DNA from: Aaosphaeria pasadenensis
Lineage: Eukaryota > Ascomycota > Dothideomycetes > Pleosporales
Assembly: GCA_022813625.1 (NCBI GenBank)
Contig: JAKLMB010000018.1
Location: forward strand, 434,001 to 498,000
DNA length: 64,000 nucleotides
Direction of reading: 5' to 3'
Below, piece by piece: positions 33,169 through 44,400 of this stretch. The notes under the pieces are model-generated. The model was not told the DNA's origin. It was given only the letters and a program-made list of their open reading frames with translations, and made no database searches. Both the position numbers and the translations under genes were made by a program. How positions within the stretch are numbered: the stretch's first letter is position 1; each line of letters starts with the position of its first letter.

Positions 33169-34123
33169 GATTATGAGAAGCGAAGAGACGTGTGCCGGGT
33201 GCGGGTTGATGGTACCGAAGCACTGTGAGAGTGGGGTTGAAATGAGTCAAAAGAGATAGTTGAGAAGGCCCAGAAGAGGAGATGGAGCAAGAGTATAACC
33301 AAAGGCGAGGTAGGAGAAGTGAGGTAAGAAGTTAGAACCTGATGTAAGGTGAGATGCGAAGGTTAGTTTCACGCCTTCAGGCCATGAGAGTAGGGAGGAG
33401 AGGAGATTAAAGGCAGAAGCGAAGTAGGAGAGACGAGGTGAGAAGGTGATGGCTGGGAGGTGGACTGAAGATCCTAGCGCTACTTCACAGCAAACGGACT
33501 TCACTTCACAGTCACCTTCACCGTCACTTGGTGATAATCTGACAATGACATCAAATTTTCACGCCCGCTTGCTACAGTATTGTCGGTGAAGTGGGTTAGC
33601 AGTTAGCTTTCAACGCCAGTGTCTGTGTCCAAACCAAGGTGCTGAGTTCAAGTGCAAAAAGAATGAATCCCAGAGGGGTGGAAGAGTAGTTGTGGTTCAA
33701 ATTCGTGGAAGTGAGAAAATTGCTGATGGGCGGAAACTGATCACAAGTCGTACGCAGGTACGACGAACCAAAACATGGGAGAATCGCAAAAAGTCATGAA
33801 AGGAAGTCATTGGCAGTCACATTTGTCATCAACATGTGGGTGTTAGCAAGACTCAGTCACGACCTATCGTCGACAATGTCCCACGGGTCTTATCATGGCT
33901 GGCAGACAACCATCTATGCTCTGGTCATCCCCAACAGAATGAAGGGTCACAGATGTGTTCAGCGTAGATGATGAGATGCCAAAGAAAAGAATGCATTTCT
34001 TGTTCACCCAAAACGGAGCAGACGAAACTACTATGAACTGATATGCCTTACAGAGAACAGACCTTACCTGCCTAGGTAGGTAATTAGGTATACATACGCA
34101 ATGGAACAATAGCCTCAATGTCA
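33169..34123. other. Gene-free interval with a degenerate direct duplication
   Basis: About 0.95 kb between the F-box gene's 5' end and the 3' end of the dehydrogenase gene. A degenerate direct duplication lies at about 33304-33335 and 33418-33449, and TAGGTA/TACCTA runs lie near 34063-34090. No gene seen. Confidence 0.5.
33304..33449. repeat. Degenerate direct duplication, 114-bp period
   Basis: The 32 bases from 33304 and from 33418 align without gaps at 23 positions; eight of the nine differences are transitions. Flanking sequence can also be aligned with gaps, and the minus-strand translation shows echoing phrases (FSPRLSYFASAF and FLPHFSYLAFGY). It lies 140-280 bp upstream of the F-box start codon. 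Confidence 0.5.
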
Positions 34124-35758
34124 TCAAATAAAAGGCAACGCCATGATCGCCGCCCACACAGTCGCAAACCTCGCAGCCTGCCCGTCCCAGACCTCCACCG
34201 CAGCACCCGGACTGCTGGTAGCACTCGGCTGGCCTGTCCCCGTTCCACTACCACTGGGTGTAGGGTTCGCCTCGTCAGCACTTCCACCGCTCGCGGGAAC
34301 GACAACGAAGATCTCGCCCGAGGAGTCGCTGCTCATAAACAACCGGCCCTTAGAGTCCCAGGCGAGACCCACGGGACGGAAACAACCACGTGGACATGCC
34401 GATGTGTCGGGATTGGAGACAATTGATATGGCGGCGCTGGTGCTGTTGGCCGGATCGATGGGCTGGCCATTGGCGAAAGGAATGACCGAGAGCTTGTAGC
34501 CTATGGGGTCATCACGGTTCCTGTAGCTGGTGTTAGTACTGATCGAGGTCGTAGAAACATCACGATAGGATCTTACCAAGAACCATGGAACGTAACCCAT
34601 GCCGCGGTTCCATTGCTGTTGAACTTGATGTCTAGAGGTGCTTGGTGAGCCTGAAAGGTAAGTCTTGGAGCCTGCCTTTCCTGCTGGCAGAAGGTGTCGT
34701 TTACAGTGGCATTCTGCTCTCCGATGGCAAACTGCGTGCCGACCTGGATTCCTTCGTTGCCTGGAATGGCAGAGACATCCCACGCAGCATAGCAAGTAGG
34801 ATATCCAAAGTTGCGTCCCGATTCCGGGGTTTCCGTGCCATTAAGGTAACCATGAAAGTTCAATTCTTCTCCCGGGTTGTCCTCGTAGATGCTTTGGCCA
34901 TTGCGATTAAAATTGTCAACACTGTTCTCGACAGAGAAGACACCACCGGTCACGGGGTCTTCGGCGACGCCCACCGAGTTGCGCAGTCCCCAACCTAGGA
35001 TGGATCCATCGCGGGCGAAATTGTATGGGGAACCGTCGGTCACATTTGAGACGTTGAATGCTTTGATCGTCGACACCCCTGTAGTGATGTCCAGGGCAGC
35101 CAAGTCCAGATTCGACATGCTTCCTCGGCTGACGAGGAGAATGCCTTCCGCCTTCCTGGACATCAGCAAGGTTCGAGTGACATGGCCATCCGTGGGCCCA
35201 ATCTCGCCGATGATTTCGCGACGGTCGGAAGTGTTTCGCCCCTGGGAAGGATCGTAGTCCCACTCGTAGACAGATTGAGGCGTTGATGCATACAGCGTCC
35301 GTCCATCACCCGACAGCTCGATTCCATGGTTGAACTAACAATGAAGCGTCAGAAATAAAAGGTTCTGCCAAAGTAGAAGAAACGCCTTGATAAGCACCCG
35401 ATAGTAAGGAAGCAAGGTGAATCACACTCACATCGGCATCAGGGATAATGTCTTCCACGTCCCCATCGATCCTCACACACGCGCCATCGTCGCCGGTAAG
35501 TCTCAATCGAGAGATTCCAACATCTTGCTGCACGACCAACAAATTGCCTTCCGAATCAAACTTGAGTCCTCGAGGACTACTCAATCCAGAGGCGACGACC
35601 TGGACAGTCCATCCTGGCGCAACAGATGGCTCGCCATGTTGCGGAGAGATGGTGCTTGAGCACGCTTGTGCCGAAGTAGCAGCAGAGCCCTGCTGCGCGT
35701 GAACCGTACCCGCGACAGCCCCAAAAGCGACCAATAATCGTTTCGCAGCAGCCATCAT
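34124..35758 (-). CDS. Secreted PQQ-dependent sugar dehydrogenase-like protein (AA12 / sorbosone dehydrogenase type)
   Basis: Exons 35758-35432, 35334-34577 and 34520-34124; 493 residues, joins in phase. A signal peptide (MMAAAKRLLVAFGAVAGTVHA) opens the protein. The body is a six-bladed beta-propeller of the glucose/sorbosone dehydrogenase type: VVASGLSSPRGLKFDSEGNL, FNHGIELSGDGRTLYAST, ILGWGLRNSVGVAEDPVTGG, ENSVDNFNRNG, NPGEELNFHGYLNG, APLDIKFNSNGTAAWVTFHG and FRPVGLAWDSKGRLFMSSDS. CAZy family AA12 comprises secreted fungal PQQ oxidoreductases of this fold, able to feed electrons to LPMOs. A Ser/Gly/Pro/Thr-rich linker and a hydrophobic C terminus (FATVWAAIMALPFI) suggest GPI anchoring. There is no cytochrome or CBM domain. 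Actual PQQ binding and substrate are inferred. Confidence 0.85.
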
Positions 35759-38084
35759 TTATTTATTTGTTGTATTTTTTCTCTCTTCCTCTTTAATCAA
35801 TTCCTTCGGTTTCTCGTATTATTTCCTCTTTTCTCCCGCGTGGGTTGGGCTCTGCATGCGGTTTCAATCAATCAATCAATAAACGTCCCACGGGTACTGG
35901 TCTCTCAATTTAATCTAGCGAACTGCGTTCCTCCGGGATTTGGCCAAGAGCAACAACGCGCGTGTGCCCTGTTTTCTCTCTCTTTTAATGTGACGAGCTG
36001 GATCGGACGCAGGTACAGATTGGAAATCAATTTCAACGATATCTTGTTTCCCCGGATATCACTCGAAAACGAGGGTCGTACCGGCCGGTGGCAGATCGAC
36101 CTACTATACGAGGTAGCTTGGTCCGAGAGGGATGCGGGGTTGTTCGTGAGACGGGCTCCTGGTTAATTTTCCCCTTCGCTGCTGCTTATGCGTTTCCCGA
36201 TTCGATGCTGTTTGATGTCGGGCAAGGACTGGGGATTGTCGGTCAATCAAGAAGACTAAGCGGTGTCTCTCTCAGCGCGTCTCCGCGTAAACACGAGGAA
36301 GTCAGAATGTGAAGAAGGAGCAAGAAGAGAAGAGCAACGGCAACGGCAACGGCAACGGCAACAGGAATGGACCATCAATGCAAATACATAATCAGTTAAT
36401 GGGGGGAAAGGCAAGAGCGTCCGTGCCTGTGTCATGCCAATGCCAATGTCCCCATACCTTTGAATGAAATATATGGATGACGACGATGATGACACTCCCA
36501 AGAACTCTCCAACTCTTATATCCGTCTTAGCTAGTTTCAGACCAAACACTCGCCTCCCTCACGCGCTCGTCTCGTCTCCAACGAACGAATTGTCAAGCTT
36601 TTTTCTTCTCTTTTCTTTTTTAATATACCTATTAGATGTAATCTTACACACATACCTAGGGAAGGACGAATTGAAGAAAAAAAAGAACAAATGGAAAGAG
36701 AAGCCGCGCGTCAAGCAATTGTGCCCTCCCTACCTTTATCGCATGGCACAAGGGCGGCGTAACGAGTAACAACGGCGTTAACAGAACAATGCCATGATCT
36801 TGTTTATTCCCTTTCAAGTGTCAAATCTCTCTCATGAAAAAACGAAAGGAAAAGAGACAAAAGACAGAGAGGAAATGCACTCATGAATACAAACTTAAAC
36901 CCTACGTATCTAATGTACATACACACATACCTAGAAGTACATGTACATACATACAATCTCACCATCGCCCGTCGCCACCCTTCCCCGCATTCTCAATCCC
37001 CTTATGGCACCCACTTTGCCTCCAGTTGCCCTCGCCCTGTCTTGTCAGCAAGAAGAAGCGAAGAATTCAATTACCTCGCAAAATAATCACATTTGGTGAC
37101 CAGAGCACAAGGACAGACAGACAAAATACATGGAGGAGAACGCGCACGGCGATACGATTGTAAAAGCTCAGTTCAATTCAGTTCAATTCAATTCCATTTG
37201 ATGTGTCGATTCCTTTTTTTATTTCATTCCATTCCAATTTCAACGGCTTCCCTCTCTCCTTCCGCACCCTTCGTACTGATCGAAATCTATTATGCAAATA
37301 GACTAGAGATTAGAGAGGAAGGCTGAGAGGTTAGAGAGCAAGAGGGAACATGAGATGCACGGAGCTGGTCCAGAGGATCCTGCTTTGTATAGAGGGAAAA
37401 AGGAGAAAGAAGTTAAGAAAGGGAAAATGGTGGAGGGAAAGTAAAGAGAATCCAACCCATGGTTTTTGTACATAAAATTTGGAAAATAGACCCTGCCCTG
37501 ATGATTGTTCAAAACTCCCCCCGTCAGACGCGTTGGGAACAAGCGTCGTGATGTTTTGTGTGTATTCCCCTAATCGAAGCAAAGAGAAAGAAGAGAAAAT
37601 GGGAACCTGTTTCTTTGCCTAACAACCAAGCTCAATTGCTGCGAGAAAGTCTCAGGATGGCGAATGACCGAAGAGAGCCTTATCACTCAAACAGTCGACG
37701 CTGACGTGCTTCTCTCGCCCATCAGGCCCAACCTCAGGCATGGTGCGCCATTGTTGCATCGCATCCCATCTAATTCAAAGGGGCTGGTACTAAGAATCCG
37801 ATGCATGCAACTAACGTGAGGAGAATGCAAACAAGATGCGAAAATGCGCTCAAAATGCAGGAAAAGGTGTGGCGGCATAAAAGAATACAAAAAGTAAGTG
37901 ACCACAAGCGGCGATTGGTATTCGCGCGCTCGAACGCTGATCCAGAGGAAAGACAAGGAAACGTCCCGCGAGAAAGCTTTTGTCCGATCCCTAACTTTTG
38001 TGTATATATTTAAGTGTGTCGTGGCCAAGGCGATCCATCGACGCGAAAGCGTTCAATGACACGCCCGATTTCATCGTGATCGAA
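35759..38084. other. Gene-free interval with simple repeats
   Basis: About 2.3 kb containing the promoter of the AA12-type gene (right of 35758) and the 3' region of the serine-rich gene. Contents: CAAT-type repeats near 35865-35880, (CAACGG)4 at 36335-36362, and TTCAATTCAG repeats at about 37169-37195. ORFs here are short and unsupported. Confidence 0.5.
36335..36362. repeat. CAACGG hexanucleotide repeat
   Basis: Four and two-thirds perfect tandem hexamers, about 580 bp upstream of the AA12-type gene. Confidence 0.9.
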
Positions 38085-41000
38085 CTACATGACTGTCATT
38101 ACTTTCATCCGTCCGGCGAGTTCTTCCTCTGTTTGGAAGATCTTGCTGAATGGTGGTTCTTGGGGGCTCGTGCCAGGAGTGCCGCTGTAGAGCCCTTCTG
38201 CTTCTCGTAGGGTATTTTTCACTTGGCGCGTTAATGTATTTACGTATGGGACGATGCGGCGCAGTGTTGCCGTATCGAATGCGACCTTCTTGGAGGCCGG
38301 CGTGCGCGGCGCATCCTCTGTTGGTTCGTGTGTGCTTCTACGCTTCTGTAACGACTCGATAACGTATCGCGCCTTCGCTTCAGAATCTTTCCGAGGCCGT
38401 GTAACTATCGTGCTAGAATCATAAGTAGATTTGGGAGGGATCGGGGATGATTGCGGTACAAAGATGTCGTGATTCGGTGGCAGTATCGATCTCCTCTGAG
38501 ACCGGTTGGGCTGAGAGACGGGTTGGTGGTCGAGGTGGATGTTTTTGCCAAGATCCGCGTTCGCCAATCCGCTCGTCAAACCGCCAGATGTTCGTCGCCC
38601 ACCACGGCCATGCTTGGGACTAGCTCCAGACACGTCATCAAAGGCATGCTCGTCGAATCCAGGGGACGAGGGTGGTGTTAAGCGAGGAATACCATCCTCT
38701 TCGGCCTCTTGATCCGCGAGGTCGATCATGGCATCGACTTCCTCCCACATTCCGGCACTGGGTCCGCCGAATAGGCCTAGGGTTATCGCGCGAACTCTCT
38801 GCTCCTTGAGCTCTTCGATGAGGAGCCCCCACTCTCGCAGTAACCCAATGTTAGCGAGTACGTTGCTCTGCTGCTCTTGAATGGTCTTGGGTACGATCAT
38901 CATCATGGTCCCACTGTCGATCCTGTGCGACTCGGCTGCACCCTCCGTGGAAGGTCCATCGCTGCGGTCCGAGAAGTCGAAGTCATCGTTCCAATCCTCG
39001 GTGACCCCCTTGCTTCCCACGCCCCAAGTGCCGAATTTGTTGGTGACGACCGTGCTACGCTTGCCAGCGGCGTCTGGTACGACGGGTACGCTCTGGCTAC
39101 GTGCGTGCAACCCACTAGGCGCTCGTCGACCGACCGAACGACTTCCTCTCCTGTCTGCATCCTTCTTCCCATGTACTGTCGATGGACGTGGCGGTGTGCG
39201 ATTGCCTGATGTTTTATCTGTCGGTTGTTGCTCTGACCAATCAAATATGCTGCTTCGCGCGTCCCTATCAGCGTACTCGGCGGAGAGGTGTTGTGGTGTG
39301 GACGGCTTAGGGCTAGATCCCGAGGCAAGCATGCGAGGGTTGTGGCGTCCCAGAGACACAGGAGTTGCGACAAGTGGTGTGGCTGGCGGATGGCTTGGAA
39401 AGTCTGCCCACGAGGTGTCTTCTTCGTCGTCCTCGTCCTCTTCTTCTATCGACCACTTGCTGCTGTCGTCGTCGTCTTCGGCTCTCGTGTCCCATTCAAG
39501 TCTACCTAGTGAGAGCTGCTTGGGCATGTCCGGCGGGGAGGAGGGTATTAGACTAGGAAATAGAGGTGCGACTTGTCCACGAGAGAGGCTTGGGGAGTCA
39601 TTGATTGATCGCTCGGGCACTACCGTCCGCACTGGCGTTGATATGCTCTCTTCTTCCTCTGCAATGCTCTGTTGGCCGGGAGCACCATCGGCGGCGTGCT
39701 CCCGGAAGGTGCCCTTGGGAAGTAAATCTCGCAATGCAGTGACTTTAACCTTCGACGGGGGAGACTCGTCAAATATTGTCTCAATGCGAGGGCCACGGGC
39801 TCCGGACGTGCTCCTAGTTGCACCGGTGCGCAACGAATCAAAGACGGTCTCACTCTGGAGATCCGCGTCGTCCTCGTCGCCCGATCCTACGCCACGAGCC
39901 TCGTTGTCGGAGCCAACCAATGTGGACGCTTGTTCTGATGGCGCGACAGAGTGACGGGACGGTCGTCCTCCCGTTTGAGCTAGGGTTGGAGACGGAGGGA
40001 TCTGATTGGTGCCTGGTGAGGTGTAGGGTTTACCATCGCTTTGATGCATTGACTGCCCCATGGCAGCAGCATGTTGTAATGGCAATGCGGGCAACCGTGA
40101 GGACGAAGAATGAGGCCGAAGCCCGCTTCCTGAATTTCGTGAATTTCGTGAATTTCCTCTCTCGGTGGGTCCGGCGGAGGTTGAAATTTCGCGTCGAACA
40201 CGGGTGGGGTCGGTGAGATCTCGCCGTTTTGTCGATGCATCTGCAGCGGTAAATTCTCCGTGCGCAGTGCTGCTCTGCCTGCCCTGCCTGCTCTCCATAC
40301 TTGGAAGCGGAGCAGAGCTGGTCCTCTGGCTGGATTTACGTGACAATTTTGCCCCGGGTAATCTAAGACTCCGCTGCCTCTTGGCGTTTGATCCTGATCC
40401 TAATCCTGGCGAGAGTAAGTCGGAGATCGAGAAGGAACGCCTGCGCCGTGCGGCATCCTCCGTTATTTCTGCGGAAGCAGGACCGCGGCTCGCAATACTA
40501 TCCTGGGAGGTGCGCGCAGTTGGTTGGGAAGGAATGACGGCAGTGAAGCTCAAGGGCGTGCCAGGCCTGCTCGCTAGAAATACACTGTCGCCATCGTCGC
40601 TCGATGACTCGTCGACTTCGTCAGAGCTATTGGGAGATACGGATTTGGCGAGAACGAGCGTGGGCCTATGTTTCTCGTCTGGAAATATTCGTTTGAGGCT
40701 CTTGCCGGCCGCGAGGGAACCTCGCCGTTTCAGCGTCTTCTCTTTTGACACCTTTGCCGTGAAGAATTGCGTATACTGCACGTCGCCGTCCGTTTTAGTC
40801 GGCACTGGCTGCTCGCTAATCGGAGGGTGGTGTCTTGCTGTGAAATCCATAAAGACTGTGTGTTGTTGAAGGGTGGCGGACCGTTGGTGACTGGTTGCTG
40901 GCCGCCGCAGCGAAGGAAGACGGGATCCGGAGGAGGTGGGGGCTTCCTGGAGTGGGATGCGTATGGATGAGGAGCGCTTTACAAGCTTATTAGGAGGAAG

Positions 41001-41489
41001 AGGTGAGGGGGAGCGTTTTCCTATTATGGGAGCGGTAGAGCCGTCGTGCGAGAAAGCCATTGATCCGTTCGAGACAGACATTGAGGGGGACATAGGCCCG
41101 GGACTCGAGTTTCTACTCGAAGCCTGGGAGTTGGAGATGTTGGAGAGGCGCTTTATCCAAGACGACCTGCGTGATGGAACGCGAGATGTTGGTTCGAAAT
41201 CATCCACCTCTTGGTCACTGTGGGAGTAATTTCCGTTGATCACTGAGCTGGGTGGCTGTAGAGAGGTATCTCCACTGGTCATTCTCCTCACTAGTCGACG
41301 TTGTGGGCGGCCATCGTAGCTATAACGAGTCGTGAAGGGGACGCGGGAGGAGGATGACGATGGGGGAGGAGGGATAGGAGAAGAATAGGACAGGCCGGCG
41401 GGCGTGGTAGTTGTAGTAGTTGCAGTAGCAGTATTATGAGTAGGAGTAGTGGTGGTGGTTATGGCGGCGGTCTGCACGGTGGTGGACAT
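38085..41489 (-). CDS. Large serine-rich protein of unknown function (1134 residues)
   Basis: A single uninterrupted 3.4-kb ORF. Most of it is Ser/Thr/Pro/Arg-rich and predicted disordered, with many RxxS/SP sites (SRRSSWIKRLSNIS, KRSSSIRIPL, RRRSFSISDLLSP) that look like kinase targets. Acidic runs (DDDDSSKWSIEEEDEDDEED) occur near 670-700. Two ordered islands stand out near the C terminus: about residues 855-930 (MMMIVPKTIQEQQSNVLANI, GLLREWGLLIEELKEQRVRA, GMWEEVDAMIDLADQEAEED) and about 1075-1115 (DTATLRRIVPYVNTLTRQVK, NTLREAEGLYSG). Both are amphipathic and probably helical. The pattern suggests a cytoskeletal, polarity or cell-cycle scaffold, but I recognise no named family. The long antisense ORF across it is a codon-bias shadow. 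Confidence 0.82.
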   Translation of the reverse strand: MSTTVQTAAITTTTTPTHNTATATTTTTTPAGLSYSSPIPPPPSSSSSRVPFTTRYSYDGRPQRRLVRRMTSGDTSLQPPSSVINGNYSHSDQEVDDFEPTSRVPSRRSSWIKRLSNISNSQASSRNSSPGPMSPSMSVSNGSMAFSHDGSTAPIIGKRSPSPLPPNKLVKRSSSIRIPLQEAPTSSGSRLPSLRRPATSHQRSATLQQHTVFMDFTARHHPPISEQPVPTKTDGDVQYTQFFTAKVSKEKTLKRRGSLAAGKSLKRIFPDEKHRPTLVLAKSVSPNSSDEVDESSSDDGDSVFLASRPGTPLSFTAVIPSQPTARTSQDSIASRGPASAEITEDAARRRRSFSISDLLSPGLGSGSNAKRQRSLRLPGAKLSRKSSQRTSSAPLPSMESRQGRQSSTAHGEFTAADASTKRRDLTDPTRVRREISTSAGPTERGNSRNSRNSGSGLRPHSSSSRLPALPLQHAAAMGQSMHQSDGKPYTSPGTNQIPPSPTLAQTGGRPSRHSVAPSEQASTLVGSDNEARGVGSGDEDDADLQSETVFDSLRTGATRSTSGARGPRIETIFDESPPSKVKVTALRDLLPKGTFREHAADGAPGQQSIAEEEESISTPVRTVVPERSINDSPSLSRGQVAPLFPSLIPSSPPDMPKQLSLGRLEWDTRAEDDDDSSKWSIEEEDEDDEEDTSWADFPSHPPATPLVATPVSLGRHNPRMLASGSSPKPSTPQHLSAEYADRDARSSIFDWSEQQPTDKTSGNRTPPRPSTVHGKKDADRRGSRSVGRRAPSGLHARSQSVPVVPDAAGKRSTVVTNKFGTWGVGSKGVTEDWNDDFDFSDRSDGPSTEGAAESHRIDSGTMMMIVPKTIQEQQSNVLANIGLLREWGLLIEELKEQRVRAITLGLFGGPSAGMWEEVDAMIDLADQEAEEDGIPRLTPPSSPGFDEHAFDDVSGASPKHGRGGRRTSGGLTSGLANADLGKNIHLDHQPVSQPNRSQRRSILPPNHDIFVPQSSPIPPKSTYDSSTIVTRPRKDSEAKARYVIESLQKRRSTHEPTEDAPRTPASKKVAFDTATLRRIVPYVNTLTRQVKNTLREAEGLYSGTPGTSPQEPPFSKIFQTEEELAGRMKVMTVM

Positions 41490-44400
41490 TGGGTATCGAT
41501 CCAGCTCTCGTGGTGCTGGAGTGGCTTTCCTTTTGGTGGCGGACGGAGGTTCGAGGGGATTCTCACGACCAAATGAGAGACCGACCGCAGACGCACCAAT
41601 GCAAGTGGCAGTTGCACAAAGCTGTTACACGGAGATGCGTCAGTGAGGGTCATGAGCATTGGGATTCTGGGTGTTGGGGGTACGGGGTACGGGGGGGTAC
41701 AGAGGAAGGATTGGGGAGGGGAGGGAGTGAGACGGGCTGGCTAGCGACCAGCAATTGGGGTGACGCCGTGAGAGAGGAGGCACGACGTCGACGCATGTCA
41801 ATCAAGCAAGGGCAAGGCAGGACGACAGAGGCGCCCAAGGAGCACAGAGACGAGGATCGGAGCGGAGGAGAAAAGGGAATAGGACATTCGGTTCAACCAA
41901 AGGAAACACCAGTAGACAGAGACCGAGGAGTAGAGAGCGGCATAGAGAGAGATATAGATAGTTACCGTGGGAACAGTTTTCATTCTCGAATTCACAGGCT
42001 AGGCCGCCGGGGAGGGCTCAGTCGACGAAGCACTCGTGACAAAGCGGTGGGCATTATGGCATGTCGAGAGTTGGACGGGAGAGAGAGTACTCGACGGAAG
42101 GTGGAGAGTGAACGTTGAAACCAGAGAGCGTAAAATGTGGATCGGTGGCTGCAAGGCGGAAGTGACTGAGGCAAGGCGAGGAAGTGCGACGGGCGAAGAA
42201 GAGGAGGCGTGACGCAGTTATTGTTGTCGTCCGTCGTCGTTGGTGATGTTGTTTGTTGTTGATGTATTAGAGGCCCTGGCGGAGACGAGTAGGTATGTAT
42301 GGTATTAAAGCGGAGAAGACGGGCGGGTATGGCGGACGTAGTAGCGGAGGTGGTGGTAGGAGTGGAGAGTGGAGAGGGAGAGGAAGGAAAGAAAGAGAGA
42401 GGGAGGGAGGGAGGAAGATGAAGCCGTGTAGAGGTTGAGGTCGAGTAGAGAGGGAGAGGAATGGAGGTGTTGCAGTAGGAGTAGGTAAGTAATCGCTGTC
42501 GATGGGTAATTGGTAGTTTAGGGAAGGCACGAAGGTTTAGGCAGGTTAGGGGGGGGGGGAAGGAAGGAAGGACGCCATCGACCAGCCTGGCACTCGACAA
42601 TTATTACATGACAACCTCCACTCCCAGCTTCTACTTCCATGCCTCATCCTTACTCGCACTAACTGTCTAGGTATTCAACTAACTGCGAGTAATTGATTGA
42701 TTACTGCCTCAACCATATGATGATCCATCTCTATCTACTCCGTTCCGTGCTCCATGACTGTGTATCTAGTATCTATGGCACAGGCACACCGCTCGCGGCA
42801 TCCATTGCTCTCATCAATATCAACCAAGTATCTAACTTATCACAACTACCACCACCACCATCAGCTGTAACATATAATGGATTGCTATCATTGCTGATGT
42901 TCCTCATTCACTTTATCTGGTACAATTCAACCATACAAGGCCCCTCCCGGTCCCGTTGCTTGGGCTGCTCTAGCGACCTCGGGGAATGTCAACACACTCT
43001 CACACATGCACTGCACACACATACATACGCACACGGCAGTGCTACACCATCTAACTCGCTTCACGTCCTCGCCGATGAGCTTATGTGCCTAACCCAAGAT
43101 ACATACACTTGTGCCTCCATCGCCCTCACCGTTGCTGGGAACATCCTTATCCAGATTTCGCTGTATGGATGGCGGCGTGGGAGCATTTCCGCCATCTACT
43201 ATCATCCATCAATGATCATCCATCAAAGCATCCACCGCAGTCCTGCCCGCTCCCGTTCCCCGTCCGCGATCAACTAACCACATCACATTAAATACATTAA
43301 TTCACAGTACGGAGTATAGTGTGTATACACAACAGCACTGCATCGATGGAATCACACCCGCGCGAGTGCACACATGTCGCCTGCAGCAATTAGGCATAGT
43401 GGTCAGTGGTCACTAGCTGCAATCAACATCAGCTCCAAGGCTCAGGCTAGCATCATCCATCACAGTGACCGTACCCATCACACCCTCGGTACCACCTGTG
43501 AGTCTGTGACCTTGCCTTCCCTTTTGCCCCCCAGTCTTTCGGCTCTGTGTTGGAAAAAGGGCCGCCCAGACGACGTGCAGGGTGATGATGGACCGCCGAC
43601 CATAGTTTAACGCACACAGCAAACGCACTCACGCACATACCTACGGAGGTGTTCTACTTGTTACAGTCATTCCGTACGGGGCACACACAGACAAACAATC
43701 TGAACCTTGGACAATAAATCGTCGATAAAGGGCACGCAATCAACAATCAAGGAACGGAACCACCGAACGGCGCGCAGTAGTAGTAACAACGGTAGCAGCA
43801 TCAGCAACAGCATCAGCAGGCTAAACGTATACTAATTGGAATCAAGAGACTAACAAAGCAACAGCTTCCTTCTGTGACGCGAACAGGAGGGATGTCCCCT
43901 CCACTGTGTATGCTGTCTACCAACGGGCGCTGGCCAGTCCCCAAAATAGTCAGACTTGCTGGAGCAAACATTCCTTCTACGCGCACAGTAGTGCTCATTA
44001 GCCTACCAGTATTCTATCCAAGGAAATCACTTAACAGCGTGTCCGTACAACTCCCTACTTTTCAAGGTTTCCGGGAGCTGCAACGCAAGGCGTTGATTCG
44101 CAGTACCCATCCAGGGGTCTGGGGGCGCGCCTATGGAAAACTGCTGGCTGTGCTACTTTACTCGTATACGAAGTAAACTTGCACTTGCACTTGTACGCGA
44201 AAAGAACCCCTGTTCCATCCATCAAAAATAACATGACGCGCCGCGAGGTGGAGATTTGTTTGTTGATCGTTCAGCCGAGCCATCTTCCTCAAATCATGGA
44301 TCCATCCCATTCCGATGCATCGTTCGAACCCTCGCAATGGACCAACGGACACCCAGGGCCATTGGTCCTTTGCCTCTCGCTCGCGTGTATTCTGTCTGCA

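Noticed and set aside
33247..33504. 85-codon minus-strand ORF with repeated Phe/Leu/Ser phrases
   Set aside because: The echo comes from a degenerate DNA duplication upstream of the F-box gene, not from a protein family.
33690..33705. tRNA-like GGTTCAAATTC
   Set aside because: Resembles a B box but lacks the closing CC, an A box upstream and a foldable cloverleaf.
38881..39954. 357-codon plus-strand ORF inside the serine-rich gene
   Set aside because: Antisense shadow of Ser codons; no domain or conserved pattern.
41489..42118. 209-codon plus-strand ORF divergent to the serine-rich gene
   Set aside because: Falls in the purine-rich leader of the minus-strand gene; composition (Arg, Glu, Gly) follows from purine bias.
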